Source of the DNA: Burkholderia pyrrocinia
GTDB taxonomy: Bacteria > Pseudomonadota > Gammaproteobacteria > Burkholderiales > Burkholderiaceae
DNA length: 64,000 bases
Assembly (NCBI RefSeq): GCF_001028665.1
Contig: NZ_CP011505.1
Span: 868,001 to 932,000, forward strand
Direction of reading: 5' to 3'
Both the position numbers and the translations under genes were made by a program. The first letter of the stretch is position 1, and each line of letters starts with the position of its first letter. The notes under the pieces are model-generated. The model did no database searches, was not told where the DNA came from, and saw only the letters and a list, made by a program, of their open reading frames with translations. Positions 26,551 through 35,982 of the stretch are shown here, in pieces.

Positions 26551-27405
26551 ATGGTCATGGACCGAGCCAGGGCGGGCCTCGCGGTCGAAATCAAGCAGCC
26601 GAAGCGGGCCGACCTCGTCGCCGAGGAGATCAAGCGGCTGATCACCGAGAAGGACCTGAAGCCGGGCGACCGCCTGCCGCGCGAAGCCGAGCTGCAGCAG
26701 CTCTATGCGGTGAGCAAGAGCACGATCCGCGAGGCGCTGAAGTCGCTCGAGGTGCAGGGGCTCATCAAGGTCACGACGGGGCCGTCGGGCGGCGGGATGG
26801 TCGTCGAGGTGCCGCTCGACCGCACGCTGCAGCTCCTGCAGAACTACCTGTTCTTCAAGGACGTGACGATCGACGACATCTATACGGTGCGAAAGCTGCT
26901 CGAACCCGAACTGGCGGCGGGCGCCGTGCCGCACCTGACCGAGCGCGACTTCGCGGCGCTGGAGGCGAACATCGCGTGTTGCGACGGCGCGTCGGGCGTG
27001 CACGATCGCGGGCACATGCTGCGCCAGCGGCAGGAGGACACGACGTTCCACGACATCCTCGCGGCCGCGAACCCGAACCCGTTCCTGCGATTCAGCTGCG
27101 AGCTGATCAACGAGATGATCCGGCAGTTGATCGAGTTCCGGAACGATACGCCGCTCGTCGAGCACAAGCGCTTCGGCGAAGCGAACGTGTCGATCCACAA
27201 GGCGATCCTGCAGGCCGCACGCGAGCGCGATGCCGAGCGCGTCCGTGCGCTGATGGTCGAGCACATGACCGAGGCGCCCAAGCATGTGAAGCGGATGAAA
27301 GGCAAGCTGCGCGGGCGCCTGATCCTCGACTCCGAGATCCGCAGGCGGGCCGCCGCTCACGTTGCGGGATCCGATGCGGCCGCAACGGATCCGGAGGAGG
27401 ACTGA
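26551..27405 (+). CDS. FadR-subfamily GntR transcriptional regulator
   Basis: 284 residues from the ATG at 26551, with AAAGGAG 8 nt upstream; a GTG 6 bp earlier is too close to that site. An N-terminal winged helix (LKPGDRLPREAELQQLYAVS, then KSTIREALKSLEVQGLIKV) is followed by a helical FCD domain (IDDIYTVRKLLEPELAAGAV, HDILAAANPNPFL, ANVSIHKAILQAARERDAER) that usually binds a carboxylate effector via a metal site. It is divergent from the ABC-amidase operon and the perfect palindrome lies between, so it very likely controls that operon and itself. Confidence 0.9.
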   Translation: MVMDRARAGLAVEIKQPKRADLVAEEIKRLITEKDLKPGDRLPREAELQQLYAVSKSTIREALKSLEVQGLIKVTTGPSGGGMVVEVPLDRTLQLLQNYLFFKDVTIDDIYTVRKLLEPELAAGAVPHLTERDFAALEANIACCDGASGVHDRGHMLRQRQEDTTFHDILAAANPNPFLRFSCELINEMIRQLIEFRNDTPLVEHKRFGEANVSIHKAILQAARERDAERVRALMVEHMTEAPKHVKRMKGKLRGRLILDSEIRRRAAAHVAGSDAAATDPEED

Positions 27406-27454
27406 TCGTCGGCAAACGCGGCGTTGATTCAAGGCCGATGACGCTCCGTTCCGT

Positions 27455-27546
27455 TCCGGGCCATAGCGGCCGAACGCGGCGAGCGGCGTCGGCACCGGCT
27501 AGAACGTATTCGTCTCGTGATGCACCCCGGCGATCGGGGTCTTCAT
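27455..27546 (-). pseudogene. Truncated 5' fragment of an mlrC-like gene
   Basis: On the minus strand this stretch reads MKTPIAGVHHETNTF, then a TAG stop, then PVPTPLAAFGRYGPE. It is clearly related to the start of the intact MlrC gene at 20360 (MKILIARMNHETNTFSPVPT, PLAAFGRNGPD). Similarity ends after about 30 codons. Its start codon lies only about 10 bp beyond the aldehyde dehydrogenase stop, the spacing expected of an operon member. It is a relic of a second mlrC copy, not a coding gene. Confidence 0.85.
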
Positions 27547-27556
27547 CGCGCGTCGC

Positions 27557-28981
27557 TCAAGCGTACCCCGTCGTGCCTTTCGTCTCCAGATACTCGACGA
27601 GGCCGAACTCCGCATACTCGCGCCCGTTGCCCGAACGCTTGTAGCCGCCGAACGGCGCGGCCGGGTTCCACGCCGGGTAGTTGATATGGACATTGCCGAC
27701 GCGCAGCCGCGCCGCGATCCGGCGCGCGCGTTCGAGATCCTTCGACTGCACGTAGGCCGCGAGCCCGTAGACCGAATCGTTCGCGAGCGCGACGGCCTCG
27801 TCCTCGGTCCGGTAGGTCATGATCGACAGCACCGGCCCGAAGATTTCCTCGGTCGCGATCGTCATGCCCGGCGTGACGTTCGAGAACACCGTCGGCCGCA
27901 CGTAGAAGCCGCCGCCAAGCCCGTCCGGCCGCCCGGGGCCGCCGGCGACGAGCGTCGCGCCCTCTTCGATCCCGAGCCGGATGAAGTGCTGGATGCGGTC
28001 GAACTGCGTGCGGCTGACCACCGGCCCGATGCCCGTCTCCGGCGAACGCGGATCGCCGACGACGGTGCGTTCCGCCTCGCGGCGCGCGGCCTGCTCGGCC
28101 AGCGCCAGATGATCGGCATGCACGAGCATGCGCGTTGGCGCATTGCACGACTGGCCGCTGTTGCTGAAGCAACTGCGTACGCCGCGCGTGACCGCATCGT
28201 CGATATCGGCGTCGGGCAGGATCAGGTTCGGGCTCTTGCTGCCGAGCTCCTGGTGCACGCGCTTCACGGTATCGGCGGCCGCTTTCGCGACCTCGACGCC
28301 CGCGCGCGTCGAACCCGTGAACGACACCATGTCGACATCCGGGTGGCGCGACAGCGCATCGCCCACTTCGTGCCCATAGCCGTGCACGAGGTTGAACACG
28401 CCGGGCGGCACGCCGGCTTCGTGCAGGATCTCCGCGAACAGGATCGCGCTGAACGGCGCGATCTCGCTCGGCTTGAGCACCATCGTGCAGCCGGCCGCGA
28501 GCGCCGGCGCGACCTTGCACACGATCTGGTTGATCGGCCAGTTCCACGGCGTGATCAGCGCGCACACGCCGATCGGCTCGTGCGATACCAGCAGCGAATC
28601 GGTCTGCGTGCTGAAGCGGAACGACTGCAGCGCGCGGATCGTCTGTTCGAGGTGCGCGGTGCCGACCGCGGCCTGCATCGCGCGCGCGAACGCGATCGGC
28701 GCGCCCATCTCCTGGCTGATCGTTTGCGCGACTTCTTCGTAGCGGCGTCGATAAATCTCGAGCACGCGCTGCAGCAGCGCGACGCGCTCGGCCACCGACC
28801 AGTGCGAGTACGTGTCGAAGGCCTGCTTCGCCGCTTTGACCGCGCGGTCGACATCGGCCGCGCCGCCGATCCTGAGCTGCGCATACGGCCGCGCGGTGGC
28901 CGGGTCGATCACGTCGATCGACCGCGCATCGATCGGATCGAGCCACTGGCCGTCGATATAGGATTGTTGTGACGTTCGCAT
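27557..28981 (-). CDS. NAD(P)-dependent aldehyde dehydrogenase
   Basis: 474 residues of the standard ALDH fold. ITPWNWPINQIVCKVAPALA is the cofactor/oxyanion region with the conserved Asn. SFTGSTRAGVEV marks the Rossmann turn, HQELGSKSPNLIL holds the general-base Glu, and NSGQSCNAPTRM holds the catalytic Cys. With the aminotransferase and permease upstream, a pathway of uptake, transamination to an aldehyde and oxidation to an acid is likely, as in putrescine or omega-amino acid catabolism. It lies 28 bp after the aminotransferase gene. Confidence 0.93.
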   Translation of the reverse strand: MRTSQQSYIDGQWLDPIDARSIDVIDPATARPYAQLRIGGAADVDRAVKAAKQAFDTYSHWSVAERVALLQRVLEIYRRRYEEVAQTISQEMGAPIAFARAMQAAVGTAHLEQTIRALQSFRFSTQTDSLLVSHEPIGVCALITPWNWPINQIVCKVAPALAAGCTMVLKPSEIAPFSAILFAEILHEAGVPPGVFNLVHGYGHEVGDALSRHPDVDMVSFTGSTRAGVEVAKAAADTVKRVHQELGSKSPNLILPDADIDDAVTRGVRSCFSNSGQSCNAPTRMLVHADHLALAEQAARREAERTVVGDPRSPETGIGPVVSRTQFDRIQHFIRLGIEEGATLVAGGPGRPDGLGGGFYVRPTVFSNVTPGMTIATEEIFGPVLSIMTYRTEDEAVALANDSVYGLAAYVQSKDLERARRIAARLRVGNVHINYPAWNPAAPFGGYKRSGNGREYAEFGLVEYLETKGTTGYA

Positions 28982-29009
28982 CGAATGCTCCTGTTATGAG
29001 GATGCCGGC

Positions 29010-30407
29010 TCAGCGCGTCGCACGCGCATAGGTGTCGACGAGGATGTCGCGAATCTGCGCGACGAACCACACGATCTCGTCGCGCGACATCACGAGCGGC
29101 GGCGAGAACTGCACGATCGGCGTGCCTTCATGATCGACGCCCGCGCGGCACATCAGCCCCGCGTCGAAGATCGCGGGCGCGAGCAGCGTCGACACGAACG
29201 CCTGCGCGCTGATATCGGCCGCCCAGCGGCGCGCGGCCTTGTCGGTCACGAGTTCGAGCGAGTAGTGGTAGCCGTCGCCGCGCACGTCGCCGACGCACGG
29301 CAGTTCGAGCAGGCCGTCGAGCGTCTGGCGGAACACCGCTTCGTTGGCGCGGACGTTCTCGAGCACGCCTTCGCGTTCCATGATCGCGAGGTTCGCGAGC
29401 GCGGCCGTGCATGCGACCGGATGGCCGCCGTACGTCGCGCCGTGCAGGAACATCTGCTGCGGGCCGTCGAGCACCGTGTCGACGACCGCGTCGCTCGCGA
29501 TCACGCCGCCGAGCGGCACATAGCCCGACGCGATGCCTTTCGCGAACGTGATGATGTCCGGCTTCAGCCCGTAGCGCACCGACCCGAAATACTCGCCGAG
29601 CCGGCCGAACCCGCAGATCACTTCGTCCGCGACGAGCAGCACGCCGTGCCGGTCGCAGACGTCGCGCAGCCCGGCCGCGTAGCCGGCCGGCGGCGTCAGG
29701 CTGCCGCCCGCGTTCTGCAGCGGCTCGACGACGATCGCGGCGACCGTGTCCGGCCCTTCCTGCACGATCAGCGATTCGATCTCGTCGAGCAGGTGGCGCG
29801 TGAACTGCGCTTCCGTCTCGCCCGCCGGGCGGCCGTAGCGCTTCGTGTTGCTGACATGCCGCACGCCCGACATCAGCGGCTCGAAATGCTTGCGGAAGTT
29901 CGTCATCCCGTTCAGCGCAAGCGCGCCGAACGACGTGCCGTGATACGCGACGCGCCGCGCAATGAACTTGCGCCGCTGCGGTTCGCCGCGCGACTGGTGA
30001 TACTGGCGCACCAGCTTGATCGCCGATTCGTTCGACTCCGAGCCGCTCGACGTGAAGAACACGCGGTTCAGGCCGTCCGGCGCGAGCGCCGCAAGCTTGT
30101 GCGCGAGCCGGATCGCCGGTTCGTGGCCATAGCCCCAGTTGGTTGCGAACGGCAGCCGGACCATCTGCTCGCGAATCGCGTCGCCGATCTCCGCGCCGTG
30201 GCTGTAGCCGACCTGCACGCAGTACAGCCCGGCCAGCGCATCGAAGTAGCGCTTGCCGTTGCGGTCGACGAGCCAGCAGCCTTCGCCGCGGTCGAACACG
30301 GTCAGCGCGTGGTCGCGATACGCATCGGCATGCGTGAAGTGCATCAGCAGGTGGCGCTTGCCGAGCGCCTGCAGGTCCGCATCGAGATTGACGTCAACAG
30401 CGTTCAT
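29010..30407 (-). CDS. Class III (omega) aminotransferase
   Basis: 465 residues from the ATG at 30407, set by GGAGGA upstream. PLP-fold landmarks: FFTSSGSESNESAIKLVRQY (about 112-131), VAYHGTSFGALALNG, LVADEVICGFGRLG (cofactor Asp), ITFAKGIASGYVPLGG (Schiff-base Lys) and HGATYGGHPVACTAALANL. Family members include putrescine:pyruvate (SpuC-like) and beta-alanine transaminases. The neighbours (PuuP-like permease, aldehyde dehydrogenase) favour a diamine or omega-amino acid substrate, but the sequence alone does not decide. Confidence 0.9.
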   Translation of the reverse strand: MNAVDVNLDADLQALGKRHLLMHFTHADAYRDHALTVFDRGEGCWLVDRNGKRYFDALAGLYCVQVGYSHGAEIGDAIREQMVRLPFATNWGYGHEPAIRLAHKLAALAPDGLNRVFFTSSGSESNESAIKLVRQYHQSRGEPQRRKFIARRVAYHGTSFGALALNGMTNFRKHFEPLMSGVRHVSNTKRYGRPAGETEAQFTRHLLDEIESLIVQEGPDTVAAIVVEPLQNAGGSLTPPAGYAAGLRDVCDRHGVLLVADEVICGFGRLGEYFGSVRYGLKPDIITFAKGIASGYVPLGGVIASDAVVDTVLDGPQQMFLHGATYGGHPVACTAALANLAIMEREGVLENVRANEAVFRQTLDGLLELPCVGDVRGDGYHYSLELVTDKAARRWAADISAQAFVSTLLAPAIFDAGLMCRAGVDHEGTPIVQFSPPLVMSRDEIVWFVAQIRDILVDTYARATR

Positions 30408-30457
30408 GGGTCGTTCCTCCTTCAGGGGTTCAAGACCGGTATCCGGCAACCGGTCGT

Positions 30458-31849
30458 TCAATTCATCGACAGCGTCGGCGCCGGGCGCGTGAAGCCGCGC
30501 GTCAGCCACACGAGCTGGCAGAGGCCGAGCGCGAGCCAGCCGATGCCGACATAGAACGTCTGGCGCGACAGTCCCGACCAGAGCCACACGTTCATTGCGA
30601 AACCGAGCGCCGGCATCGCGCCGAACGTGATCCAGCCCGCGACATGGCGGTGCTCGGGCCGCCACAGATAGCTGCGCATCACGCACAGGTTCACGATCGC
30701 GAACGCGACGAGCGCGCCGAAGCTGATCATCGTCGACGCGAGATCGAGCGAGATGAACAGCGCGGACAGCGACACCACGCCGACCGCGAGCGTCGCACGC
30801 ACGGGCGTGCGCAGCCGCGCATGCAGGTGGCCGAACACGCGCTCGGGCAGCACCTGGTCGCGGCCCATCGCGAACAGCACGCGCGTCACGCTCGCCTGCC
30901 CGGCCATCGCGCTCGCGAAGCAGCCGGCCACGTACACCGCGACGAACAGCGCCGACAGCGTGCCGCCGCCGATGCGCCGCATCAGGTCGAGGCTGGCCGA
31001 ATCGAGATCCTTGAATGCGTGCCAGTCGGGGAACACCACTTGCCCGATGTATGCGATCAGCATGAACAGCAGGCCGCTCGCCAGCGTGCAGAGCAGGATC
31101 GCGCGCGGGACCGTGCGCCGCGGCTCGCGCGTTTCCTCGGACAGCGTGGTGACCGCATCGAAGCCGAGAAACGACAGGCACAGGATCGCGGACCCGGCGA
31201 AGATCGCGCGCGCATCGCCCGACGACGGCAACGCGACGGCCATCGACAATCCTTCGCCGCTCGCCACCCGCGCCGATGCGACGACGAAGATCGCGATGAA
31301 CACGAGCTGGCTCGCGATCAGGATCAGGTTCACGCGATTGACGAGCCGGATGCCGACGATGTTCAGCCCGGTGATCAGCGCGATGCTCGCGACGATCCAC
31401 ACGCTGGCCGGCACCGCCGGAAAAATCTGCTTCATGTAGATGCCGATCGCGAGGTAGCTGATCATCGGGATGAACAGGTAGTCCATCAGCAACGCCCAGC
31501 CGACCATGAAGCCGGCCGACGTGCCGAAGTTGCGGCTCGCGAACGTATAGGCCGACCCGGCGCTCGGCATCATCCGCGCCATGTGGCCGTAGCTGCGCGC
31601 GGTGAACAGCATCGCGACCAGCGTGACCGCATACGCGGCCGTCAGGTGCCCTTTCGTCTCGCTCGTGACGATCCCGTAGGTCGTGAACACCGTCATCGGC
31701 AGCATGTACGCGAGGCCGAAGATCACCAGCGTGAACAGTCCGAGCGGATGCGCGTCGCGCCGTCCGTTTGCGTCGCATCGACGCGCGTGCGGCCCCGAGT
31801 CATTCGCCGAAGCGACCGATGCGGATCGACCTGGCCTGTCGTTGTTCAT
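30458..31849 (-). CDS. APC-superfamily amino acid/polyamine permease
   Basis: 463 residues with about 12 membrane segments after a hydrophilic N terminus of 35 residues. GLAYMLPMTVFTTYGIVTSE and MPSAGSAYTFASRNFG match the first two helices of PuuP-like putrescine importers, and FLGFDAVTTLSEETREPRRT is the helix 6-7 signature. It is the first gene of the operon with the aminotransferase and aldehyde dehydrogenase, and is divergent from an AraC regulator. Confidence 0.9.
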   Translation of the reverse strand: MNNDRPGRSASVASANDSGPHARRCDANGRRDAHPLGLFTLVIFGLAYMLPMTVFTTYGIVTSETKGHLTAAYAVTLVAMLFTARSYGHMARMMPSAGSAYTFASRNFGTSAGFMVGWALLMDYLFIPMISYLAIGIYMKQIFPAVPASVWIVASIALITGLNIVGIRLVNRVNLILIASQLVFIAIFVVASARVASGEGLSMAVALPSSGDARAIFAGSAILCLSFLGFDAVTTLSEETREPRRTVPRAILLCTLASGLLFMLIAYIGQVVFPDWHAFKDLDSASLDLMRRIGGGTLSALFVAVYVAGCFASAMAGQASVTRVLFAMGRDQVLPERVFGHLHARLRTPVRATLAVGVVSLSALFISLDLASTMISFGALVAFAIVNLCVMRSYLWRPEHRHVAGWITFGAMPALGFAMNVWLWSGLSRQTFYVGIGWLALGLCQLVWLTRGFTRPAPTLSMN

Positions 31850-32101
31850 GCTGTCCTCACGTGGATTGCGTTCATGACGTCAACACGCGTTTCGTCGGCA
31901 ACGCGCGCCTTGCACGATTCGGAAACGAGTGTGGTGCGCCAAAAAATCGACGACGAATGAGAAAAGCGGACGTAATCGGGGGATATTTGCGGACAGGTCG
32001 CCGCGCGTCGCGCTGGCCAGTCTTGAATGGTGCTGTGCCGCACTGGCGTTTTGCGGACATTCCGGCTATGTTCTACGCGACCCCGTCGCCGCGTCATCAC
32101 C
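31850..32101. promoter_or_regulatory. Divergent promoter region, permease operon / AraC gene
   Basis: 252 bp with no gene, lower in GC than the flanks, separating two divergent starts. It must hold both promoters and any AraC binding sites, but I could not single out a convincing -35/-10 pair or repeat. Confidence 0.5.
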
Positions 32102-33196
32102 ATGGATAGCCGCTCCCATCGAAACCAGAGCAGGGCCGAGCACAGCCTGCGTTCGTCGCTCGGCCTCGCGCGTCCGGCCGGACGCCAGGAAGACATTCCC
32201 GCCACCGTCCACGCGATCGCGGTCGCGCTGGACGAGTGCCGCGTGCGGCACATCGACGGCGCCGCGCTGCTCGAAGGCACGGGGCTCGGCGCGGACGAAG
32301 TCGCGTCGCCGAACCTGCACGTGAATCGCGCTCAGGAGCAGCGCTGTTTCCGCAACCTGCTGCGCTGCAGCGGCGTGCCGTCGATCGGGCTGTCGATCGG
32401 CGCACGGCTGCACGTGTCGACGCTCGGCCTTGCCGGTTATGCAATGCTGATCAGCGGCTCCGTGATGCAGGCGTTCCGGTGCATGAGCCAGTTTCCGCTG
32501 TTCATGGGGCTGTATTTCGATGTGCGTATCGATGCGCACGCGGACGGCATGAGCGTGACGATCGGCCGCTACAACGGCGAGCCCGATCTCGAGGTGTTTC
32601 AGGTCGACATGTGCCTGTCCAGCCTGCGCCTGATCGTGTCCGATCTCGTCGGCAAGCCGGTCTGGCCCGAGCAGCTGCAACTCGCGCGCCGCACGCCGCG
32701 CAACGCGGCCGACTACACGCGTCACTTCGGCTGCAAGGTCGCGTTCAATGCGGGCGACAACCGTCTCGTGTTCACGTCCGTGAACGGCACGGAAGCGCCG
32801 CGTCTCGCGAACGAAGTCAGCTTCAACGCGCTGCACGGCCAGTGCGAGGCGCTCGAACGGCAGTGGGCCGCGTCGGTCGGCACGCGCTTCGCCGATCGCG
32901 CGAAGGAACTGATGACGCGCGACCTGTCGCGCTTCAAGTCGATGACGTCGCTCGCGGATGCGCTGCACCTGACGGAGCGCACGCTGCGCCGGCGGCTCGA
33001 CAAGGACGGCATCACGTTTCAGTCGCTGCTCGACGAGGTGCGTCGCGACGAAGCGGTGCGGATGCTCGACGATCACACGCTGACGGTCGCGACGATTGCG
33101 GAACGTCTCGGCTATAGCGAGCCGCGCAGCTTTCGTCATGCGTATCGGCGCTGGACCGGCAAGACGCCGCGTGCCGAGTCGAACGCCGACGCGTGA
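32102..33196 (+). CDS. AraC-family transcriptional regulator (OruR/ArgR type)
   Basis: 364 residues from the ATG at 32102. The N-terminal 230 residues are the long alpha/beta sensor region seen in OruR-type regulators (GLSIGARLHVSTLGLAGYAM, QFPLFMGLYFDV). The C-terminal 100 residues hold the double helix-turn-helix: SLADALHLTERTLRRRLDKD, then TVATIAERLGYSEPRSFRHA and YRRWTGKTPR. It is divergent from the permease-aminotransferase-dehydrogenase operon and probably activates it in response to the amine or amino acid substrate. Confidence 0.9.
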   Translation: MDSRSHRNQSRAEHSLRSSLGLARPAGRQEDIPATVHAIAVALDECRVRHIDGAALLEGTGLGADEVASPNLHVNRAQEQRCFRNLLRCSGVPSIGLSIGARLHVSTLGLAGYAMLISGSVMQAFRCMSQFPLFMGLYFDVRIDAHADGMSVTIGRYNGEPDLEVFQVDMCLSSLRLIVSDLVGKPVWPEQLQLARRTPRNAADYTRHFGCKVAFNAGDNRLVFTSVNGTEAPRLANEVSFNALHGQCEALERQWAASVGTRFADRAKELMTRDLSRFKSMTSLADALHLTERTLRRRLDKDGITFQSLLDEVRRDEAVRMLDDHTLTVATIAERLGYSEPRSFRHAYRRWTGKTPRAESNADA

Positions 33197-33332
33197 GCCG
33201 GACCGGTTACGGCTGCATTGCCGGCATCAGGAGTTTTTGCACCGGTAATCCCTGACCAGCGTCTGAATGGAGTCGGTCTGAACATCTCGGTCAATCGACA
33301 ACCCGGTAACGCGTATCGATCGCGCATCGAAA

Positions 33333-33349
33333 ATTCCGAAACCCGGAAT
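33333..33349. promoter_or_regulatory. 17-bp inverted repeat upstream of the hydrolase-dikinase fusion gene
   Basis: ATTCCG and CGGAAT pair exactly around AAACC, in an AT-richer part of the 326-bp gap 33197-33522. A TAGAAT (33375-33380) nearby could be a -10. A regulator site is plausible but none is assigned; nothing else was found in the gap. Confidence 0.4.
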
Positions 33350-33522
33350 GAATATCGCAATGAATCAACTCGCGTAGAATGCCCGCAACAATCAACCCGA
33401 ACGGGGCCACGCTCGAATTCCGCCCGCACCGGCGCAATGCGAAAGCAACCCGTGGCATCCGCTGACGTCGCCGCGCAATCGGGCAAGCGCAACCGCGACG
33501 ATCGTCGACCGACGAAGCCTCC

Positions 33523-35958
33523 ATGAGCAAACCGATCCTGTACCTCCTCGCCGGCAACGGCAGCGCGGCCGACTGGTGGGACGACGCGCTGCCCCACTTC
33601 CGGCGCTACCGACCCGTGCCGCTGGAACTGCCGGGGTTCGGCGAACATCCCGCGCCGCCGTGCGACGACCTCGCCGCCTACGCGCAAGCGCTGCTGGACG
33701 CGACCGAGCCGGGCCACGCGATCATGGCGGTCGGCGTGAATGCGCTGCTGGTGCTGCACGCGTTGCAGCGGCGCCCCGGCCACTTCAGCCGCAGCGTGCT
33801 GCTCGCGCCCGTCGGCGCGTTCCTGTGGGAACGGCGCCTGCCGAAACTGATGGCGCCGAAGCCGCTGCGCAAGACCATCCACTGGCTGCTCGCGCACTAC
33901 CCGACGCTGTTCGCACGCAAGTTCTCGAACCAGACCTGGACACGCGCGCAGTACCGCCGCATGGGCGCCGGCTACGCGCGCTGCCGCGCGTTCCTGCCGC
34001 ACTGGGATCTCGTGCGCGCCGATACCGCGCTGCCGTTGCTCGAGTGGGTCACCGATCGCATCGAACTCGTGTGGGGCGACCAGGACAACGTGCTCGGCGT
34101 GCGCCAGGCCGCTGCGTGGTCGGCCATCCTCGCGCGCGCCGATCTCACCGTCACGCTGCAGGCCGGCTGGGGACACTATCCGTGGATCGATGCGCCGGCA
34201 ACCTTCGCGCAGTGGCTCGAAGCAGGCGACACGGGCTTTGTCGCGCACACGAAAGGCGGACGCCTGGCGCTGGCCACAATGGCCGGGCTGCCGGTGCCGC
34301 CCGCGCTGTCGCTCACCCGCGCCGATGACCCGCGCCTGCACGGTTTTCTCGCGAGCCAGCCCGATGCCGAGTGGGCGATCCGCTCGTCGAGTCATGGCGA
34401 AGACCAGGCCGATGCGGCCAATGCCGGCCTGCACACGACGTTCCTGCGCGTACCGGCGTCGCAAGCGGCCGCGCGCGTGGCCGAGCTGCTCGACGGCGGG
34501 CTCGAGGAAGCGGTCGTGCAGCGCTTCGTCACGCCCGTGCTGTCCGGCATCGCGTTCGTGCGTCATCTCGCGGTCGAAGTCGAATGGGTGCAGGGCCACC
34601 TCGAAACGCTCGCCGACGGGCAGGCGAGCCCGCAGCGCGCGATCCTGTCGCGGCTCGGCGAGCCCTGGCAGAGCGGCACGTTCCCGACCGCGCACGGCTT
34701 GACCGCGACGCAACTGTGGACCTTCCTGCAACGCGTGCTGCGCGCGTTCCATTACGTGCCGGGCGATGTCGAATGGGCGTGGGACGGCACGCGGCTGTGG
34801 CTGCTGCAGTACCGTCCGATCAGCAGCTACGGCTGGCACCGGCACCTGACCTCGGCCAACATCGCCGAGATCCTGCCGCCGCAGCCGAGCCGGCTGGTCG
34901 AGTATGCGCAACGCCGCGCGGCCGGCAGCATCCCGGCCATCATGGCGCGCTGGGATGCACGCGTGCTGCGCGACAACGAGCCATTCACCGCGCTCTATGG
35001 CGGCGCGTCATACATCAACAACGACCTGTTCCTGGCGCGGCTGGCCGACTGGGGCGTATCGGCCGGCAACTACAGCGGCGAGATCGGCGGCGCGACGCCG
35101 CCGCTGCGCTGGCGACCGCTGCGCCTGCTGCGTTCGCTGCCGGTGTTCTGGCGCATGCTGCGCGTCGCGCGCACGCACCTGCCGACGCTCGAGCACGGCT
35201 TGCGGCGCTTCGACCGGGAACTCGCGACGCTCGTCGAGCAGCGCGCCGACGGCCGGCAACTGGCCGACTGGTTCACGCGCTTCTACGTGTTCGTCGTGCA
35301 GGGCAACCTGTGCATCGCGGCATCGCTCGCCAGCAGCGGCGGCGCACTGTGGGGGCGCCCGCCGACCGTATATGGCCGGCTCGACGACAGCCCGCACCGC
35401 TTGCCGTGGGAAACCGATCCGGGCACCGCGCGGCCGGCGGCCGCGGACCTGCCGCTGCAGGCGTTTCCCGACTGGCCGCTGCCGGTCCGCGTGCTCCACG
35501 CGCTCGGCGCGCCGGGCATGCGCGGCTGGTATCTGCAGGTGCGCGAGTGGTATCGCGACAACCTGATGCGCGTGTTCTTCCGCCTGCATCATGCGATGCC
35601 GGCCGCGGATCGCGACGCGTGGTTCGCGCCCCATCCCGAGCGCCGCGAACGCAACGGCAGCTTCTGGCAGGACGGCAGCGAAGGCACCGACGAGGCGACC
35701 GGCTTCATGATCTATCCGGGCGACACGCAGGGCGTGCTCGGCCACGACATCCTGCTGGAAGACACGCTCGACCCCGGCCGGCACGCGCAGTACCAGGCCG
35801 CGCGCGCCGTGATCGCGCGGATGGGCGGCCGGCTGTCGCACGGCGCGACGCTGCTGCGCGAACTGCGCAAGCCGTCGGCCGTGCTGCCGCGCGTCGACGC
35901 GGCGTGGGTCGGGCGCGAAGTGCGGCTCAGCGACGGCCGGCTGACGCTGGTCGAATAA
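33523..35958 (+). CDS. Fusion: inactive-looking alpha/beta hydrolase + ATP-grasp/phospho-His dikinase (rifampicin phosphotransferase-like)
   Basis: 811 residues, three parts. Residues 1-240 are an alpha/beta-hydrolase fold (LYLLAGNGSAADWW, GDQDNV, GWGHYPW), but the nucleophile elbow reads AVGVNALL, with Asn73 where the catalytic Ser should be. From about 244, GGRLALATMAGLPVPPALSL, AIRSSSHGEDQADAANAG and VEWAWDGTRLWLLQYRPISS match the ATP-binding region of PEP synthase/PPDK-type enzymes. The C terminus, GGRLSHGATLLRELRKPSAV, is the swivelling phospho-histidine domain with His773. The region between has no recognised fold and there is no PEP/pyruvate TIM barrel. ATP-grasp, variable middle and His domain is the plan of rifampicin phosphotransferase; the hydrolase-like N terminus is extra. 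The substrate is unknown. Confidence 0.82.
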   Translation: MSKPILYLLAGNGSAADWWDDALPHFRRYRPVPLELPGFGEHPAPPCDDLAAYAQALLDATEPGHAIMAVGVNALLVLHALQRRPGHFSRSVLLAPVGAFLWERRLPKLMAPKPLRKTIHWLLAHYPTLFARKFSNQTWTRAQYRRMGAGYARCRAFLPHWDLVRADTALPLLEWVTDRIELVWGDQDNVLGVRQAAAWSAILARADLTVTLQAGWGHYPWIDAPATFAQWLEAGDTGFVAHTKGGRLALATMAGLPVPPALSLTRADDPRLHGFLASQPDAEWAIRSSSHGEDQADAANAGLHTTFLRVPASQAAARVAELLDGGLEEAVVQRFVTPVLSGIAFVRHLAVEVEWVQGHLETLADGQASPQRAILSRLGEPWQSGTFPTAHGLTATQLWTFLQRVLRAFHYVPGDVEWAWDGTRLWLLQYRPISSYGWHRHLTSANIAEILPPQPSRLVEYAQRRAAGSIPAIMARWDARVLRDNEPFTALYGGASYINNDLFLARLADWGVSAGNYSGEIGGATPPLRWRPLRLLRSLPVFWRMLRVARTHLPTLEHGLRRFDRELATLVEQRADGRQLADWFTRFYVFVVQGNLCIAASLASSGGALWGRPPTVYGRLDDSPHRLPWETDPGTARPAAADLPLQAFPDWPLPVRVLHALGAPGMRGWYLQVREWYRDNLMRVFFRLHHAMPAADRDAWFAPHPERRERNGSFWQDGSEGTDEATGFMIYPGDTQGVLGHDILLEDTLDPGRHAQYQAARAVIARMGGRLSHGATLLRELRKPSAVLPRVDAAWVGREVRLSDGRLTLVE

Positions 35959-35982
35959 GCGTAGCGCGCGCCGCCCGCCGGC

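Noticed and set aside
24057..27644. 1195-codon plus-strand frame across the ABC operon and regulator
   Set aside because: Same artefact; it crosses several genes on both strands and has no recognisable fold.
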